A stretch of 64,000 nt of DNA from Linum tenue (lineage: Eukaryota > Streptophyta > Magnoliopsida > Malpighiales > Linaceae): contig CAMGYJ010000008.1 in NCBI GenBank assembly GCA_946122785.1, positions 55,438,963-55,502,962 of the forward strand. Reading direction: 5' to 3'. The notes below the pieces were generated by a model. That model worked only from the letters and a program-made list of their open reading frames with translations. It was not told the DNA's origin and searched no databases. Positions 32,574 through 44,689 of the stretch are shown here, one piece after another. Both the position numbers and the translations under genes were made by a program. Numbering within the stretch: position 1 is the stretch's first letter; every line of letters begins with the position of its first letter.

Positions 32574-33605
32574 GGAAAAAATCCCAAGTTACACATGTTT
32601 TTAAAAAAAATTCTCAAAATACAAACGTTATGAAAATAATTCTCAATCTACGTTAGTTTAGGCCATCACCGCTGTCGACGAAGACAATGATTGCATCACC
32701 GCTGTCGACGAAGACAGTGATTGCATCACTGCAGTACACGGCCGCGGTGAAGGCCTGACCTGCGTCGAAACTTTAAACAAATGTAACTTTGTGCTCGGTT
32801 ATCCGATCGTAGAGAAATTTTTTTTGATTCCGCATAATTTTCGAGATCTTGCAAGCCGCAAATTTCCGTAGGCGGTTTGGTCCCGCCTTCGTCTCGAAAA
32901 TATGTCGTTTGCTACTTCGAACGAGCCTTTTTTCGATTTCGTCAAACTTTGAACGACCATAACTTTGTGCTCCACAATCCGAAAATCATGATTTTTTTTT
33001 ATTTCGCATAACTTTTTAAGGACTACAATTTTTATCATAGACATATTTTCGGAATGTACTTGGATTCCTAAAAAGGAAGGTAAAGTTATTCCCAAAATCC
33101 CTTATATCCATAAATAATTCATTTTTTGAAAATTCTCTCCTACTAAATATTGTAGTCCTTAAAAATTTATGCGAAATAAAAAAAAATTCATGATTTTCGG
33201 ATTGTGGAGCACAAAGTTATGGTCGTTCAAAGTTTGACGAAATCGAAAAAAGGCTCGTTCGAAGTAGCAAACGACATATTTTCGAGACGAAGGCGGGACC
33301 AAACCGCCTACGGAAATTTGCGGCTTGCAAGATCTCGAAAATTATGCGGAATCAAAAAAAATTTCTCTACGATCGGATAACCGAGCACAAAGTTACATTT
33401 GTTTAAAGTTTCGACGCAGGTCAGGCCTTCACCGCGGCCGTGTACTGCAGTGATGCAATCACTGTCTTCGTCGACAGCGGTGATGCAATCATTGTCTTCG
33501 TCGACAGCGGTGATGGCCTAAACTAACGTAGATTGAGAATTATTTTCATAACGTGTGTATTTTGAGAATTTTTTTTAAAAACATGTGTAACTTGGGATTT
33601 TTTCC
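32574..33605. mobile_element. Fold-back Mutator-like element with about 456-bp terminal inverted repeats
   Basis: The two arms (32574-33029 and 33149-33605) are near-perfect reverse complements around a spacer of about 119 bp. The ends are GGAAAAAATCCCAAG and CTTGGGATTTTTTCC. The flanks 32565-32573 and 33606-33614 are both ctaaaattt, a perfect 9-bp target duplication diagnostic of the Mutator superfamily. Each arm contains a 30-bp tandem duplication (catcaccgctgtcgacgaag at 32667 and 32697, and its complement on the right). There is no transposase, and open frames inside are shadows of the palindrome. A transcript would fold into a hairpin of more than 450 base pairs. Confidence 0.93.
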
Positions 33606-33736
33606 CTAAAATTTGGCGGATTTAATAAAATGGTCTTTACACTTTGCACACACAAAATTAATAACCATTATTCTTCCACTTGCAACAAAATGATCACTCT
33701 GCCTAATCAATTGTGTCTCCACTCGTGACCAGATCA

Positions 33737-34890
33737 GGTCAGTAACTGATGGGTCAGTAACCCATCAATAACCTCTTCTCTTGTCGCCACGTGACAGTCC
33801 TTTTTTTATTTAAATTAAATGTAAAAGGACAATAAGGTAAAATTGCTCCTGCCTCTATTTATTGCTAACGCTGACTTTTGACCGGATCACATCAGCGCCT
33901 TCTCTCTCCTCGAAAAACTTTTAATTTTCCTTCTCTTAATCTTTAACAGACGATTTCTCACTCGTTTTAAGTCCGAATTTAATTTTTTTTGCACAGTTAG
34001 ATCAGATTAATTGTGCTCTTCAAAATGATATCCACTTTGATATTTTTTGGACATAAAAAATTTTGTCAGTTATTATCAGTCTATACCATATGGTATTGAC
34101 TGGTATTGACCATACCATATGGTATGAAAAAATTTGCCACATCAATATATATTACGTTACCACCCAATACCATTTGGTATAGTGTGGTAATATCAATATA
34201 TATTTCGTTACCACATAATATCATATGGTATAGTGTGGTAATATCAATATATAATTCGTTACCACACAATACCATACATTACCATATGGTATAGTGTGGT
34301 AATATCAATATATATTTCGTTACCACCGAATACCATATAGTATAGAGTTATAATATCAATATATATTATCTAAAAGAAAAAAAACAGAAGGAGGTAGAGA
34401 AAAAAAATTGTCTTGTGTCGCCTCTCATTTCCTCTTCCGCAATCAAGAACACCAAATGCCGAAAAAATGAGAAAGATCGAAATTGAGGCCAACGACATGA
34501 TGAAGAGAAGAAATGCAATGAAAAAGAATGGCTCCAATTTTTATTCGTCGTGAAAAAAAAATAAAGAAGAAGAGAAGGGAGCAGATTTAGATCTAGAAAT
34601 GAGATTGAGAGAGAAAAAGGAAGAGAAAAAGAGAGAGGATCTGGAAAAGAATTGGGAGAGAATAAGGAAGAGAGAAGGAAGATAGAAAGTTGCAGAGAAG
34701 TGATTTCTCTTTCCTTCTTTGAAAGTGCAGTCATTAAATACGAAATAAAATAAAATAAAGAATTTAATGTATAAACGGACAAAAATACCCTTCCCCACTC
34801 AGCGTCCGACCCAACCACACGATTGTCTGCCTCTTAGATCTATGGTCCCTATTCATTACTGACATGTCAGTAACCACTTGGTTACTGACC
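33737..34890. mobile_element. Inverted-repeat element containing a palindromic tandem array
   Basis: The block begins GGTCAGTAAC and ends GTTACTGACC. Inner copies of gtcagtaac lie near both ends. It contains the 51-bp tandem array (34105-34375) and a purine-rich tract. No target duplication could be confirmed, so the outer limits and class are tentative. Confidence 0.45.
34105..34375. repeat. Tandem array of about 51-bp palindromic units
   Basis: Units start near 34171, 34222, 34283 and 34333 with further partial units on the left. Each has ccatatggtatagtgtggta, then atcaatatata, then ttcgttaccac. The word gtggtaa is complementary to ttaccac within a unit, and ccatatgg is its own complement, so every unit can form a stem-loop. 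One unit carries an extra 10 bases (catacattac). Confidence 0.75.
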
Positions 34891-34929
34891 CTATCTGTTG
34901 CCGTCTCCACTCTCCACCAAAACTTGTCT

Positions 34930-36190
34930 CTCCGATGGCAATTACTCATGGGTAATTATACCCAAATCCAAGTAGATTCATTAATAATGGGTTGGGATGG
35001 GTGAAGTGCATATGAGTTTGGGGGTTTGTAAATGGGTTTGGGTAAGGTTAGGGGTGGGAAACGGGACGGGACGGGATACCCGTCCCGTTTTAAACGGGTA
35101 CCCAGTCCCATTTGGAGACCAAAGTCCATCCCATATCCCAAACTCATATGGGAAACGGGTACCCATTACCCGTACGGGACGGATAACGGGTACCCATACT
35201 ACCCATAAATACCCAAAGTTTAAACCACTAAAATTTTAATAAAAGTTTAAACTTAACTTGTATTTGCTTAACAATCACAAGACACAAAATACATCCCAAT
35301 CACAAATACTTGGTTTGCAAATTACACATTCATGAACAATCACAACACATAGAAATAAATCATTTCAAGTACCAAATTATCAAAAAAAAAAGTTTTATTC
35401 AACACATCCCAACCCTCTCTACTAATTCACCAAACATGTCAGTGAAAGAGTGAAAGGGTAAGGGCCCAAATGGAATTGAAATTGAAAGGGTAAGGGCCGA
35501 AATGGCCAATGGGTTTTGAATTGGGTTGGGCTGAATTAAATTTCTGCATTTGTATTGAATGGGTATAACGGGTACCCATATTACCCAAACGGGTATTCGC
35601 GGGTAACCCGCGGGTACCCATATTAGGAATGTACAATCCCAAGTCCCATCCGTTTATAATATTACGGGTAATATGGGTACCCGTAACCCTTAAAAAACGG
35701 GACGGGTACGGGTATACCCAAATACCCGTTTCCCGTTGCCCACCCCTAGGTAAGATATGAGTATTGCTTCCATAATCTAAATGGGTATGGTTTGGATATG
35801 GATATTCATTTATTTGAGGGTGTTTTAACTACACATGCAAAAATTGGACCTATTTGTAAAACTTGAAAAGTTTATGTACCAAAATGTAAGACCAAAAATA
35901 TTTAGGTGCCAAAATGTAATTTTCCATCGATATTTTGAGGACTTACATGCAAAAATTAAATTTAGGTACTAAATATGCATATCTATTACGTTTAGGTACC
36001 AAACTGTAATTTGTATTTGGGCGGGGTGCAAAGCCAAATCCATTTGTTATAAACCCAACCCAACCCAAGTAAATGGGTATGGGTACAAACCCATCAAAGT
36101 CTACCCATATCCATCTATTTGGATTTCATACCCAACCCAATTGAGTTGGATAGTAAAAAACCAATGGGTGTGGGGAAAATTGTCATCCCT
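34930..36190. mobile_element. Non-autonomous hAT element interrupted by a second hAT element
   Basis: The flanks 34922-34929 and 36191-36198 are both acttgtct, a perfect 8-bp duplication. The ends CTCCGATGGCAATT and AATTGTCATCCCT are inverted repeats of the common plant hAT end type (GGGATGGCAATT). The interior is rich in gggtatggg/cccatacc words and has no coding capacity. Its middle is split by the 700-bp element listed next. Confidence 0.78.
35049..35748. mobile_element. Nested miniature hAT element, 700 bp
   Basis: The ends TAGGGGTGGGAAACGGGAC and CGTTGCCCACCCCTA are inverted repeats. The flanks ggtaaggt (35041-35048) and ggtaagat (35749-35756) form an 8-bp duplication with one mismatch. 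A related copy lies at 25040-25714. No coding capacity. The gggacgggacggg repeats at both ends are typical of this hAT group. Confidence 0.78.
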
Positions 36191-36198
36191 ACTTGTCT

Positions 36199-36323
36199 TG
36201 CTAGCATCCCAATCGACTTCATCACAAAACCCTGTACAGGATCCATTCAAAATTCGACCAGGAACCAATAACCCCCGGACCTAAATCCCTCAACCACCAA
36301 AACCAGATTTCGGCGGTGGATTT
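36199..36323. other. Short unassigned spacer between elements
   Basis: Nothing recognisable. Confidence 0.3.
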
Positions 36324-37302
36324 ACATGGTCAATGAGTCGGGCCGTCCACGGACTAGCACAGCACAGCACGGTTAGCGCACGGCATGAGCACGGACACGA
36401 AATATATAGCCAGTCCCAGCACAAGCACGAAAATTTTGTGGGTTGTGCCGAGCCTAAACTTCATGGGCACGGGCACGACACGGTATGTAAATAGGCCGGG
36501 TTGGGCCTAATATTTTCGAGACCCTATTTAGTATAAGAACGAACATGGCATGAAAAGAATATTTATTTGATCGAAAATAAATAAGAACAAACATGGCATG
36601 AAAAGGATATTTATTTGATCGAAAATAAATATAAAAAGATTCTAGGTCCAAATGTTAAAAAATACAAGTATAATTTTAATTATTTACTGTTGTTAGTTAG
36701 ACAATTTAGTTAAACTCGCGCTTTAAAACTTAAAATATTACGATTTTACGTTTTCAGATCACTAAAACGCTTCTACACAAAATCAAAGTTTTTATAACTT
36801 GTGTAGTTAAAAACTCTGCTTTAAACTTAAAAACTTACGATTTTACGCTTCTAGATCACCAAAACGTTTCTACGTAGAACCTCACTTATGACTACATTAG
36901 AAGTGATCATAAATATATATATACGTAATTACTATCATAAGTAAAAATAGACGAAGTACTAAAGAAAGTCACACCCGCGATACTTTCAATTTTCTTTTCC
37001 CCCTTATTTGTTACATTTGTTACATGCTCGGTTAATTCTTTCATTATACAATATACATCCAATTTGTTTCTTCTTTTTTATTTCCTCTTTTATTTTCTTC
37101 CTTTCCATTAAACACAAATATTAGCACGGCACGAACACGAATAAGCACGACACAATTCAAACCGTGCCTGAGTCTAGCCAAATTAACAAATGAGCTGCAC
37201 GGCACGACACGAAAACTACAGGCGTGCCGAGCACGACACGAAATAAACAGGTCGGATGAGTGCTCGTGCCGTGCCGGCCCAAGCACGACCCAACGCCCAT
37301 GT
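36324..37302. mobile_element. Inverted-repeat element rich in GCACGGCACG words
   Basis: The outer parts are complementary in character. The left end has acatggtcaatgagtcgggc and cagcacagcacgg. The right end has gtgccgtgccggcc and ccaacgcccatgta. Many copies of gcacgacacga or its complement lie in the outer 200 bases on both sides. The inside is AT-rich and holds a 48-bp tandem duplication (36533-36628) and a duplicated aaacttacgattttacg block (36725 and 36835). It is probably hAT-related. No target duplication could be confirmed. Confidence 0.5.
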
Positions 37303-37484
37303 ACAGTTGGGATGCTTATGGTTGTGCAGTAAGTTCCCTCATCTCAGGATGAGGGATTTAGGTTTGGGGACATCGTATCGGTTATCGGCCCATAAAACTG
37401 CTAGTCAAATCAGTACAATATAGACATATATAGATAGAAAAGTTCTATATCCGTAAGTACAATACAATGTGCACCTTTATATAA

Positions 37485-38500
37485 CTGAAAAGCTATTTAC
37501 CACCCGCATATTTACTATTTGTCGCCCATAATTTTGAAAAAAATGTCGAATTTGCCCTTTAACTTTTAGAAACCAAAGTTGAACCAGTCACATCCTCTCC
37601 GCCGTTGTGGACTGGAACTGTCGGCCGAGTTTTTCTGCCACCGCTTTGAAGATAGACACTAGCCGACGGGTCTCGCCAAAACCCTTCCGCCGTCTTCCGC
37701 AAAAAATCCGGTCTCACACTTTTCTCTCCAACAAATCTCGCAAATCCCGACGACGATTCGGCTTCCTCATTTTTCCCGCAAATGCCCGCGATGAATCGCC
37801 ATCCTCCTCTTTCTTCTGCGGCAAGGAACTCGCCTTGGGAGAGCGTGTTTGATTCGCCGTCGACCTCGGAGTTCAGTCGGCAGCATCGGTACGACACCGA
37901 CGTTTGGAAGGAGACGCGTGGTCCGACGTCGAAGTTCAAACGGAGACGCGCGGGCCGAAATTCGGCTTCGAACCAGTCGATTGCGTCCGAAATCAGGCTT
38001 CGGAAAGGTCATCCGTGTCCGAATTCTGACTTCATACAGGTAGCCCGCGTCAAAAATCCTGCTTCGGACGGTCACCGCCGATGACTATATTAATTAATTT
38101 AATAATTTGGTAACTGCAAAGTTGAAACAAATTATTGTAATAAATAATTTAATAATTAATAAATTCTATTGAACGTGGGTAATTAAAGAAATTTGTCTCG
38201 GTTGTTAATTATACGTTGATAATGAAGGAAAATTTTAGAATAAAGATAATGTTTTAATCAAGGAAATTTTTTTATGTTGTTAATTAGGTAAATGTAATTA
38301 TAAAATTACCGAAATAAGTAATTAGACGTCTTAATGGGGAGGAGTCAATAAGAGAAATTTTTTATGCTGTTAATTAGGTATATGTTTGTATCCACAATTT
38401 ATCTCCGACTAGTTTTTTTTTGTAAAAATATTTTATCGTGGGTTTGTTTTAAATAATTATAACTATCAAAATAGTATAAACGTGTGGTTAATTAATTATA
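37485..38500. mobile_element. Element carrying a 32-bp minisatellite, copy 1 (left end visible)
   Basis: The left end reads gctatttaccacccgcatat followed by ttactatttgtcgcccataa. It resembles the complement of the right end of copy 2 (gggcaatagtaatctagcgg followed by gcggcaaataac near 51645-51673). The body is GC-rich to 38083, where the minisatellite lies, then AT-rich with gttaattaggta-atgtttgtatccac, also found in copy 2. The right terminus was not found. Open frames in the GC-rich part look like repeat shadows. Confidence 0.5.
37860..38083 (+). repeat. 32-bp minisatellite, about 7 copies
   Basis: Repeat starts fall exactly every 32 bases (37860, 37892, 37924, 37956, 37988, 38020, 38052). 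The unit is of the form cgaaatc-ggcttcggacgg followed by tc and about 10 variable bases. It is the same unit as at 50911-51198. Confidence 0.8.
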
Positions 38501-40345
38501 AACTGTTAGAAATATTATACTACGAAGACATTGTCGGATAATGAAATGATTTGGTCGATTCATTCTAGTAGTTAAACATCTTACATTTTGTAAACTAGAT
38601 TTATTGTCACAACCTGCAAGTTCCGAAAAAGGAAACCATCCCTTCTGACTCTTACACCTTATACTCCTCTCAAACCCTAAACCTTCATTCCTTTCAAATA
38701 GCAATCTCTTAAAAGCCAAGTCATCTTTGCATCCACTAACAACAATTGTTCGTATAGACACCCCATTTTGTCCGGGTTGATACACGATCGACTACGAGAT
38801 CGACAATTTTGATAATTAATCGTCATTTAAATCAATTCGAATTCAGATTGGCAATAGCAAATTCTAAGGTCAATTTTGCTGCGATTGCATTGGACTTGGC
38901 CAATTCATTGTCATGTTGGTTCGATGGTTAATCAATTCAATAGAGTTGGTTTAATTTAAAGAGTGAAGTTGAGTCTGAATTGAGATGATAGAAGAAAAGA
39001 ACAAATCAGTAAATTCTTCAATTAAGATCCATATAATCAATTACAAAGATACAATTAATTATAACTTACAATCTATAATCGCTACAATTACAAACAAAAG
39101 CCTGCCAAAGTTAAGTCAAGTCAGCTTCAGGCCCAACCTAGGCTCATAGCAAAGTCAAGACCAGCCAACAAGGTAAAGTCCACTGCCCAAGCCCAATAAA
39201 TCGGTCAGACCTATATACATACAAACCGGTTTGACCTGTAATCCAGCTCAAACCGGTTCGACCCAATCCACAACCTACACATATATACAGGGCGGCACGC
39301 CGGCACCTATGGGCTCTCAAAGCCACTTGTATTGTGCCACCACAACATTATTTTGGCTATAAAAAGAAACTTCAACTCTTGGAAAAGGGGACAGAAACAA
39401 GAACAAAAAAAGAAAAAACATTTTCTTCTTCTCCCCCAAGCTTCCTGCAAAGGACTTCTTTTCTTCTTCTTGATCCTTTTTTTTTTCTTACGCGACAACT
39501 TCTTCCATCTCCTACCTCTTTTTTTTGGACACAGCCCTTTGTCTTCTTCTTCTTAACACGCCTCCACTTCCTGAAACAGAAAGAAGAAGAAAGGGACCAT
39601 AGACTGACTCTTTCTTCCTCTTGGCACTTCCCTTAACCACAAAAACTCGCACAAACACCACAACACTAAAATACTACCCACCTCTTCTCTGCTTATTCTC
39701 TTCTTTATCATCCACAAAAACAACAGTAAGGAAGCTCGAAATAAGGAAGTTGACAATTGGCAGCTGACCAGAAGCAGAAGAACTCGGCATCATCCCCAAA
39801 CTTCAAAATCTAAAGATTGTTAGCTATACAAGCTCATTTAAGCATCATCATACATCATTATTTCTTTATTTATCTCTACTACAAGCTTTCTACAACATTG
39901 TTTTGTAGAAGTACTGAAACTCAATCGACACTCAAACTTGTAACCACTAAAATAGATTTAGCAAGTATAATACACTAAAAATGAACAATTTCCAAACACT
40001 TCTTTGATTTCACATTGTTCTTCAACCTTACTTTAACCAAGTAAATACTTTTCTTTGTTTTAAGTGCAAACCGTTTAGTCTTCTCAACTAAAAACCAATA
40101 CACGATTACCATCAAACTTCTGCTACACAGATTTCCGGGTTCAATAACCATGATACCACAAACTTCCCAAATCAAAACCAACTACCACAGTTTCTCAAAT
40201 TAGAGTCCCAAACCAGTCCTTCAACACCACAGAACTAGCACCAACAACCGCAATCAAAATATACCAAATATTTCACCCATACACAAATTTCCGCATTCAA
40301 TCACTACAAAACACAAAATTTCGGAACCAAACACGCCAATACCAC
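38501..40345. other. Intergenic DNA without recognised gene
   Basis: No convincing protein or element boundary. A 97-codon minus-strand frame at 38492-38785 and frames at 39300-39760 are low-complexity (Lys/Phe/Ser-rich) and probably spurious. Bases 39440-39560 are strongly T/C-rich. Confidence 0.3.
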
Positions 40346-43300
40346 CAGGCCTGTCAATTCGGTTTCGGGTTTTTGGGTTAACCCGAACCCGAATCGATGT
40401 GCACAGTGTCAGTTTCGTATTTTTCGGGTTCAACCCGATATGCAGTGCATCGGTTTCGGTTTACCAAAACCAGCAAAACCAAAAACAACCCGCAAAACCC
40501 GAAAGCTGCGTCACGCTGTCGTTTTGAATTTTGAGAGCAACCCTAGTCTTCAGCTCTTCACCTCGTGCAGTCTCCGTCTCTTCGTCTTTGGCAAACCTAA
40601 ACGAAACAGAGCCTCCTCGCCGCCAGTGGCCTTGTGAGGACCTCCGAATGCCATCAAATCCGTCACCGGCCGCCACCATTAACTTCCTTCCATCCTTTGA
40701 CAGAGAGGAATCCGCTTCACCACCATCAACTTCGCTCTTCGCCTCACGAAAAGGAGAGGCGATGTCGGGAAATAGAGCATCCCTACTCAACACCAAATCG
40801 GAATCTTCCCCTGTTATTCTGTTCCTCGTCGGCCGCATCTGGGTTTCTGTTCCTAGTGAGTGTTCTTCTATTGCTCCAATTTGTTATTGGGTTCTTCTTA
40901 TGGTAGCTAATTTTTTTGGGTTTTGTTACTGGATTCCTCTATTCGTCGGCGACCAGATGGCAACTCGCTGATCCACCCATCGACGATGAAGAGACAGAAG
41001 CAGACGACGGGCCAAACACCTCCTCACTCGCTGCCTCAATCTCGGCATCTCTACTCTCCGCTCTAATCTCCCTGCCATTGATGTTGTCAAACTCGTTGTA
41101 CGTTTTCATTCCCCTGTTTTACTCCTCCTCGTTTCTCGTTTACATGGGTTCCTCGCAACTGAGTTCTAATCGATCCAAAAATCTGGACTATAAAAGAGGA
41201 TAAACTAATTAATTGGGTTCCCGATTCGATCACCATTACAAAAATGGATCCTTGTCGATTACTATTTTGCATTGCTCTGTTTTCGATTCCATACATAGTG
41301 ATTCCTTTCTGTGCGATGAACCCAAATGTTGAAAATGTTCGTTTGAATCACTTATGGCTTTGTGGTGTTGCAGGTTCGGGAGCTGGAAAGCGATCCCCTA
41401 TTCAATTCCGGCCGCGGGTCTGACCTCACATATGGAATCCCAGTAAGCTCCTTTTTCATTCAACTTTGTATTACTCGATGGTTGGAATTGCAATTTAGTA
41501 ATTTACCCTTCTGGAATAATGCTATTACGTGTTGTTGGGATTAGAGGCTAGTTCATGAATACCCAACAGTTGGTTTGTACATTCTCCTCTGCTTCCCTTC
41601 TTGGGTTCTGGGTTCCGGTTTTGCCTTTCTTTGTTGGTTGTTGATTTTGAGGGGTTGCTTGCTGGGTTGCGATACTAAGTTGTGTGAGTGATGATGTGAT
41701 TTTGTATGAAATCTTGTATACCATTTTGGAGATAGATGAATGGATCGTTGATTTGTTATGATACATGTATGTATGTTCCTTCTGGTAGCCACAAGTCAAT
41801 TCCAAAGAAGAAAGAAACACTTGTGGTGTTAAGAAAAGTCTATTTGCTGAAACTGGCGAACCAGCAAAGCCAACAATAATACCTGGGTTGTTGCTGAAAC
41901 TGTGTTTCGGGTATGAATGAATGTGCTCTTCAAAAATAATTACACCACTACGACAAGTATTATTTGCTCGTGTTTTCTCTAACAGAGATGCAACAAATGA
42001 ATGAATCAAATGGCCTTAGTTATGAGGGAGGCAATTACAGGGATTATCTATGTGCAAGGTAAAATGGCCCAATGAAGGGAAGGATGGATGGACGCAAAAC
42101 AATAATTATTATCTATCTTTGTCGCATCAGCTGGAGAGTGTGCAAGGCTTCAGAAAAAAAAATGAAAGCAAATGTTAACTTGTTTCGTGATTCACCTTTT
42201 CATTTTGTATATGTTAATGAATTGTACTCAACTCAACTTTTCATTTTGACAAGGGAAGTGAGGCACCATCGGCTTCTCGTCCTAGACGTGGAGGACGCTC
42301 TAAGAGTACCAGCATTCCTGCTTCTGCACCGTCTTCCGATCCTACTCCTGCTCCTGCACCGTCTATCGGTACCACCAATGTACCTCCTGCTCAAACAATA
42401 GACGAGGAGACAATTTCAAGAAAAAGGAAAGAAAAGTCTGACGTTTGGCCACACTTCAAGCGTTTTAAGAAGGATGGAGTGGACAAAGCAAGATGCATTT
42501 ATTGCAATGGTGTTCTTGTTGCTCCCACTAGATATGAGACTTCTACTCTGCGGAATCATAAAGATAGTTGTTTGGAAAAGATAGAAAAGGGTGAGCTGAT
42601 AGTCGACCATCTATCATCTTCTGGAGGCCAGGTACACACTCTTGGCACTTGGAAATTCGATCAGATTGATGCTAGGAGAGCTTTAGCGGAGATGATTATC
42701 ATAGATGAATTACCATTTAGGTATGTTGAACATGAAGGGTTCAAACGGTTTATGGCTCGTGTTTGTCCAATGTTTGTGTTACCTAGCCGTCAGACCGTTA
42801 GAGAGGATTGTATCAAGGTGTTCTTTGAAAATAGAGAGTTGTTGAAGGACTATTTCAAGACTAAGTCTTTAGGGATGGTATCGCTCACCACTGATACTTG
42901 GACTTCTTTGTCCAATCTCAATTATATGTGCATTACTGCTATTTTCATTGGTAGAGATTGGAAATTGCATAAAAGAATTATTAACTTTGTCCAAGTTACA
43001 AAACATTCTGGAAGTGAAATTGGAAAACAGTTGGCTAGTTGTTTTGGTGGAGTGGGGCATTAGGAAGGTGTTTTGTATAACAATGGACAATGCTAGTGTC
43101 AATGATGTGGTTGCTATCCATATGAAGGAACAGTTGAAAGAGTGGGGATCAGATATTTTGGATGGCAAGTATCTGCAGATGAGGTGTGTGGCTCACATTA
43201 TTAATTTGGCTGTGAAGGATGGGCTTAAAGAAACTGGTAAATCTGTGGAACGAGTGAGAGAGTTTGTGAAGTGGGTTAAATCTACACCAACTAGGAGCAG

Positions 43301-44689
43301 AAAATTCAAAGATTGCATTGAGTTTCAAAAGATAGTGTCGAAGAAATTTGTTTCGTTGGATGTAGCTACAAGGTGGAACTCAACGTATCTGATGTTGGAA
43401 TCTGCAAAGCCATCAGAGAAAGCATTTCACACATTAGCTAGAAATGATAAGAAATTCAAGAAACATCTCAATGAAAAAAAAATATGGAAATGAAAGCCTT
43501 GGTATCACAACTTCTGATGATTGGTCTAGTGTGGGACGGTTGATTGATTACCTGAAGCTATTCTATGATTTGACTGTTCGAGTTTCTGGGACTTCATATG
43601 TGACTTTACACCTCTTGTATGATGAGGTATGTGAAATCTATACTATGATATCTGAGTGGGCTGATGGTATAGATTTTGAGGTGTCTTGCATGGCTGAGAT
43701 AATCAAGTCCAAACTTGCCAAGTATTGGTTTGAAGATGAGTTGGAGAATTCCAAGATGAATCGGTTGTGTTATATGGCAGTCATATAAGATCCTAGGAGG
43801 AAAGTTGAATATCTTGAACAAGCTTTGAAAAATGTATATGGTGAGAGCAGGGGTAAAGCTTTGGTCGAAGAGGCGAAAGATGAAATGCGTCTTCTGTTTG
43901 ACCATTACAAGCATAGGCTCGAAATTCATAGCAGCTCTCCCATTGTGATTCAGGAAGATGAGCAAGAACCTAGTGGAAGTGGGGATGGGAAGAAGAAAGG
44001 GAAGATTTGGGGTGATTTCAGGAAAATGAAAAGAGATGACATTCTGAAAGGAACTAGAAAAAGTTCAAAATCTGAGTTTGATAGGTACCTTGAGGAGGAG
44101 GATGATGAAGTGGTTACACAAGCATTGGTGGGTTCAGAAGAGGATGAATACAAGTTTGACATCTTGGGATGGTGGTCGCAAAGTGGGATGGAATATCCTA
44201 CTATTTCTGAGATGGCTAGGGATATTCTTATTTTTCCTATTTCCACTGTTGCTTCTGAGTCGGCATTCAGCACGGGAGATCGAGTTTTAGATTCGTTTAG
44301 GACCTCCTTATCCCCTGAAGTTGTGGAGGCTTTGATTTGTTGTGAAGATTGGATAAGATCTTCAGACTCCGAGTTGGTGGCTGATGGAGAATATGAGGGT
44401 GACGAAGTGGTATTTCAAAATGGTAAGGACTTAATCTTTCTCTTTATTCTTATATTTGTTATCTTGATCAAGTCATATTCTAACAAGTTGTTATTGTTTA
44501 TGTTATCTAGTATATGCATCTTTTCAAGCTCGGAGTGCAAGTGCACATGCAGGACCTAGTGGAAGCTCTCCTGCTACCCATGGTTTGATCCCGAGTCCTA
44601 CTATGTCACAAGTGGAAGAAGACTATGTCGACGACAATTCTGATGAGAATGATGAGACTTATGTGGATGTAGAGCCTGATGAGGAGTGA
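40346..44689 (+). mobile_element. Decayed autonomous hAT element (5' end and transposase gene; 3' end not found)
   Basis: The element begins with CAGGCCTGTCAATTCGGTTT, followed by alternating cgggtttt and aacccgaacccg, typical of a plant hAT end. A leader region with a GC-rich first-exon-like part (40500-41100) leads to the transposase exons from 42254. I could not find the complementary terminus after 44689, so the 3' end is deleted or lies beyond recognition. Confidence 0.65.
42254..44689 (+). pseudogene. hAT transposase pseudogene (BED finger, RNase H-like core, dimerisation domain)
   Basis: The coding part starts after an acceptor (tttgacaag|gga at 42253). A Pro/Ser-rich N-terminus is followed by a BED zinc finger (VWPHFKRFKKDGVDKARCIYC, then TSTLRNHKDSC). 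Then come the catalytic-core blocks SLTTDTWTSLSN, FCITMDNASVND, RCVAHIINLAVKDGL and ATRWNSTYLML. The C-terminal hAT dimerisation block has ISEMARDILIFPISTVASES followed by AFSTGDRVLDSFRTSLSPE. Three lesions are visible: a frameshift near 43045, another in the A run near 43475, and a TAA at 43786 where the family usually has Leu in AVILDPR. The last intron (44423-44510, g|gtaagg...atctag) joins cleanly to a final exon ending VDVEPDEE at 44689. Confidence 0.88.

Noticed and set aside
34366..34818. 150-codon minus-strand frame rich in Phe and Ser
   Set aside because: Translation of a purine-rich tract inside an inverted-repeat element. Low complexity.
37559..38084. Frames of up to 126 codons on both strands
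   Set aside because: They overlap the 32-bp minisatellite and GC-rich transposon body. Open frames are expected from the repeat.
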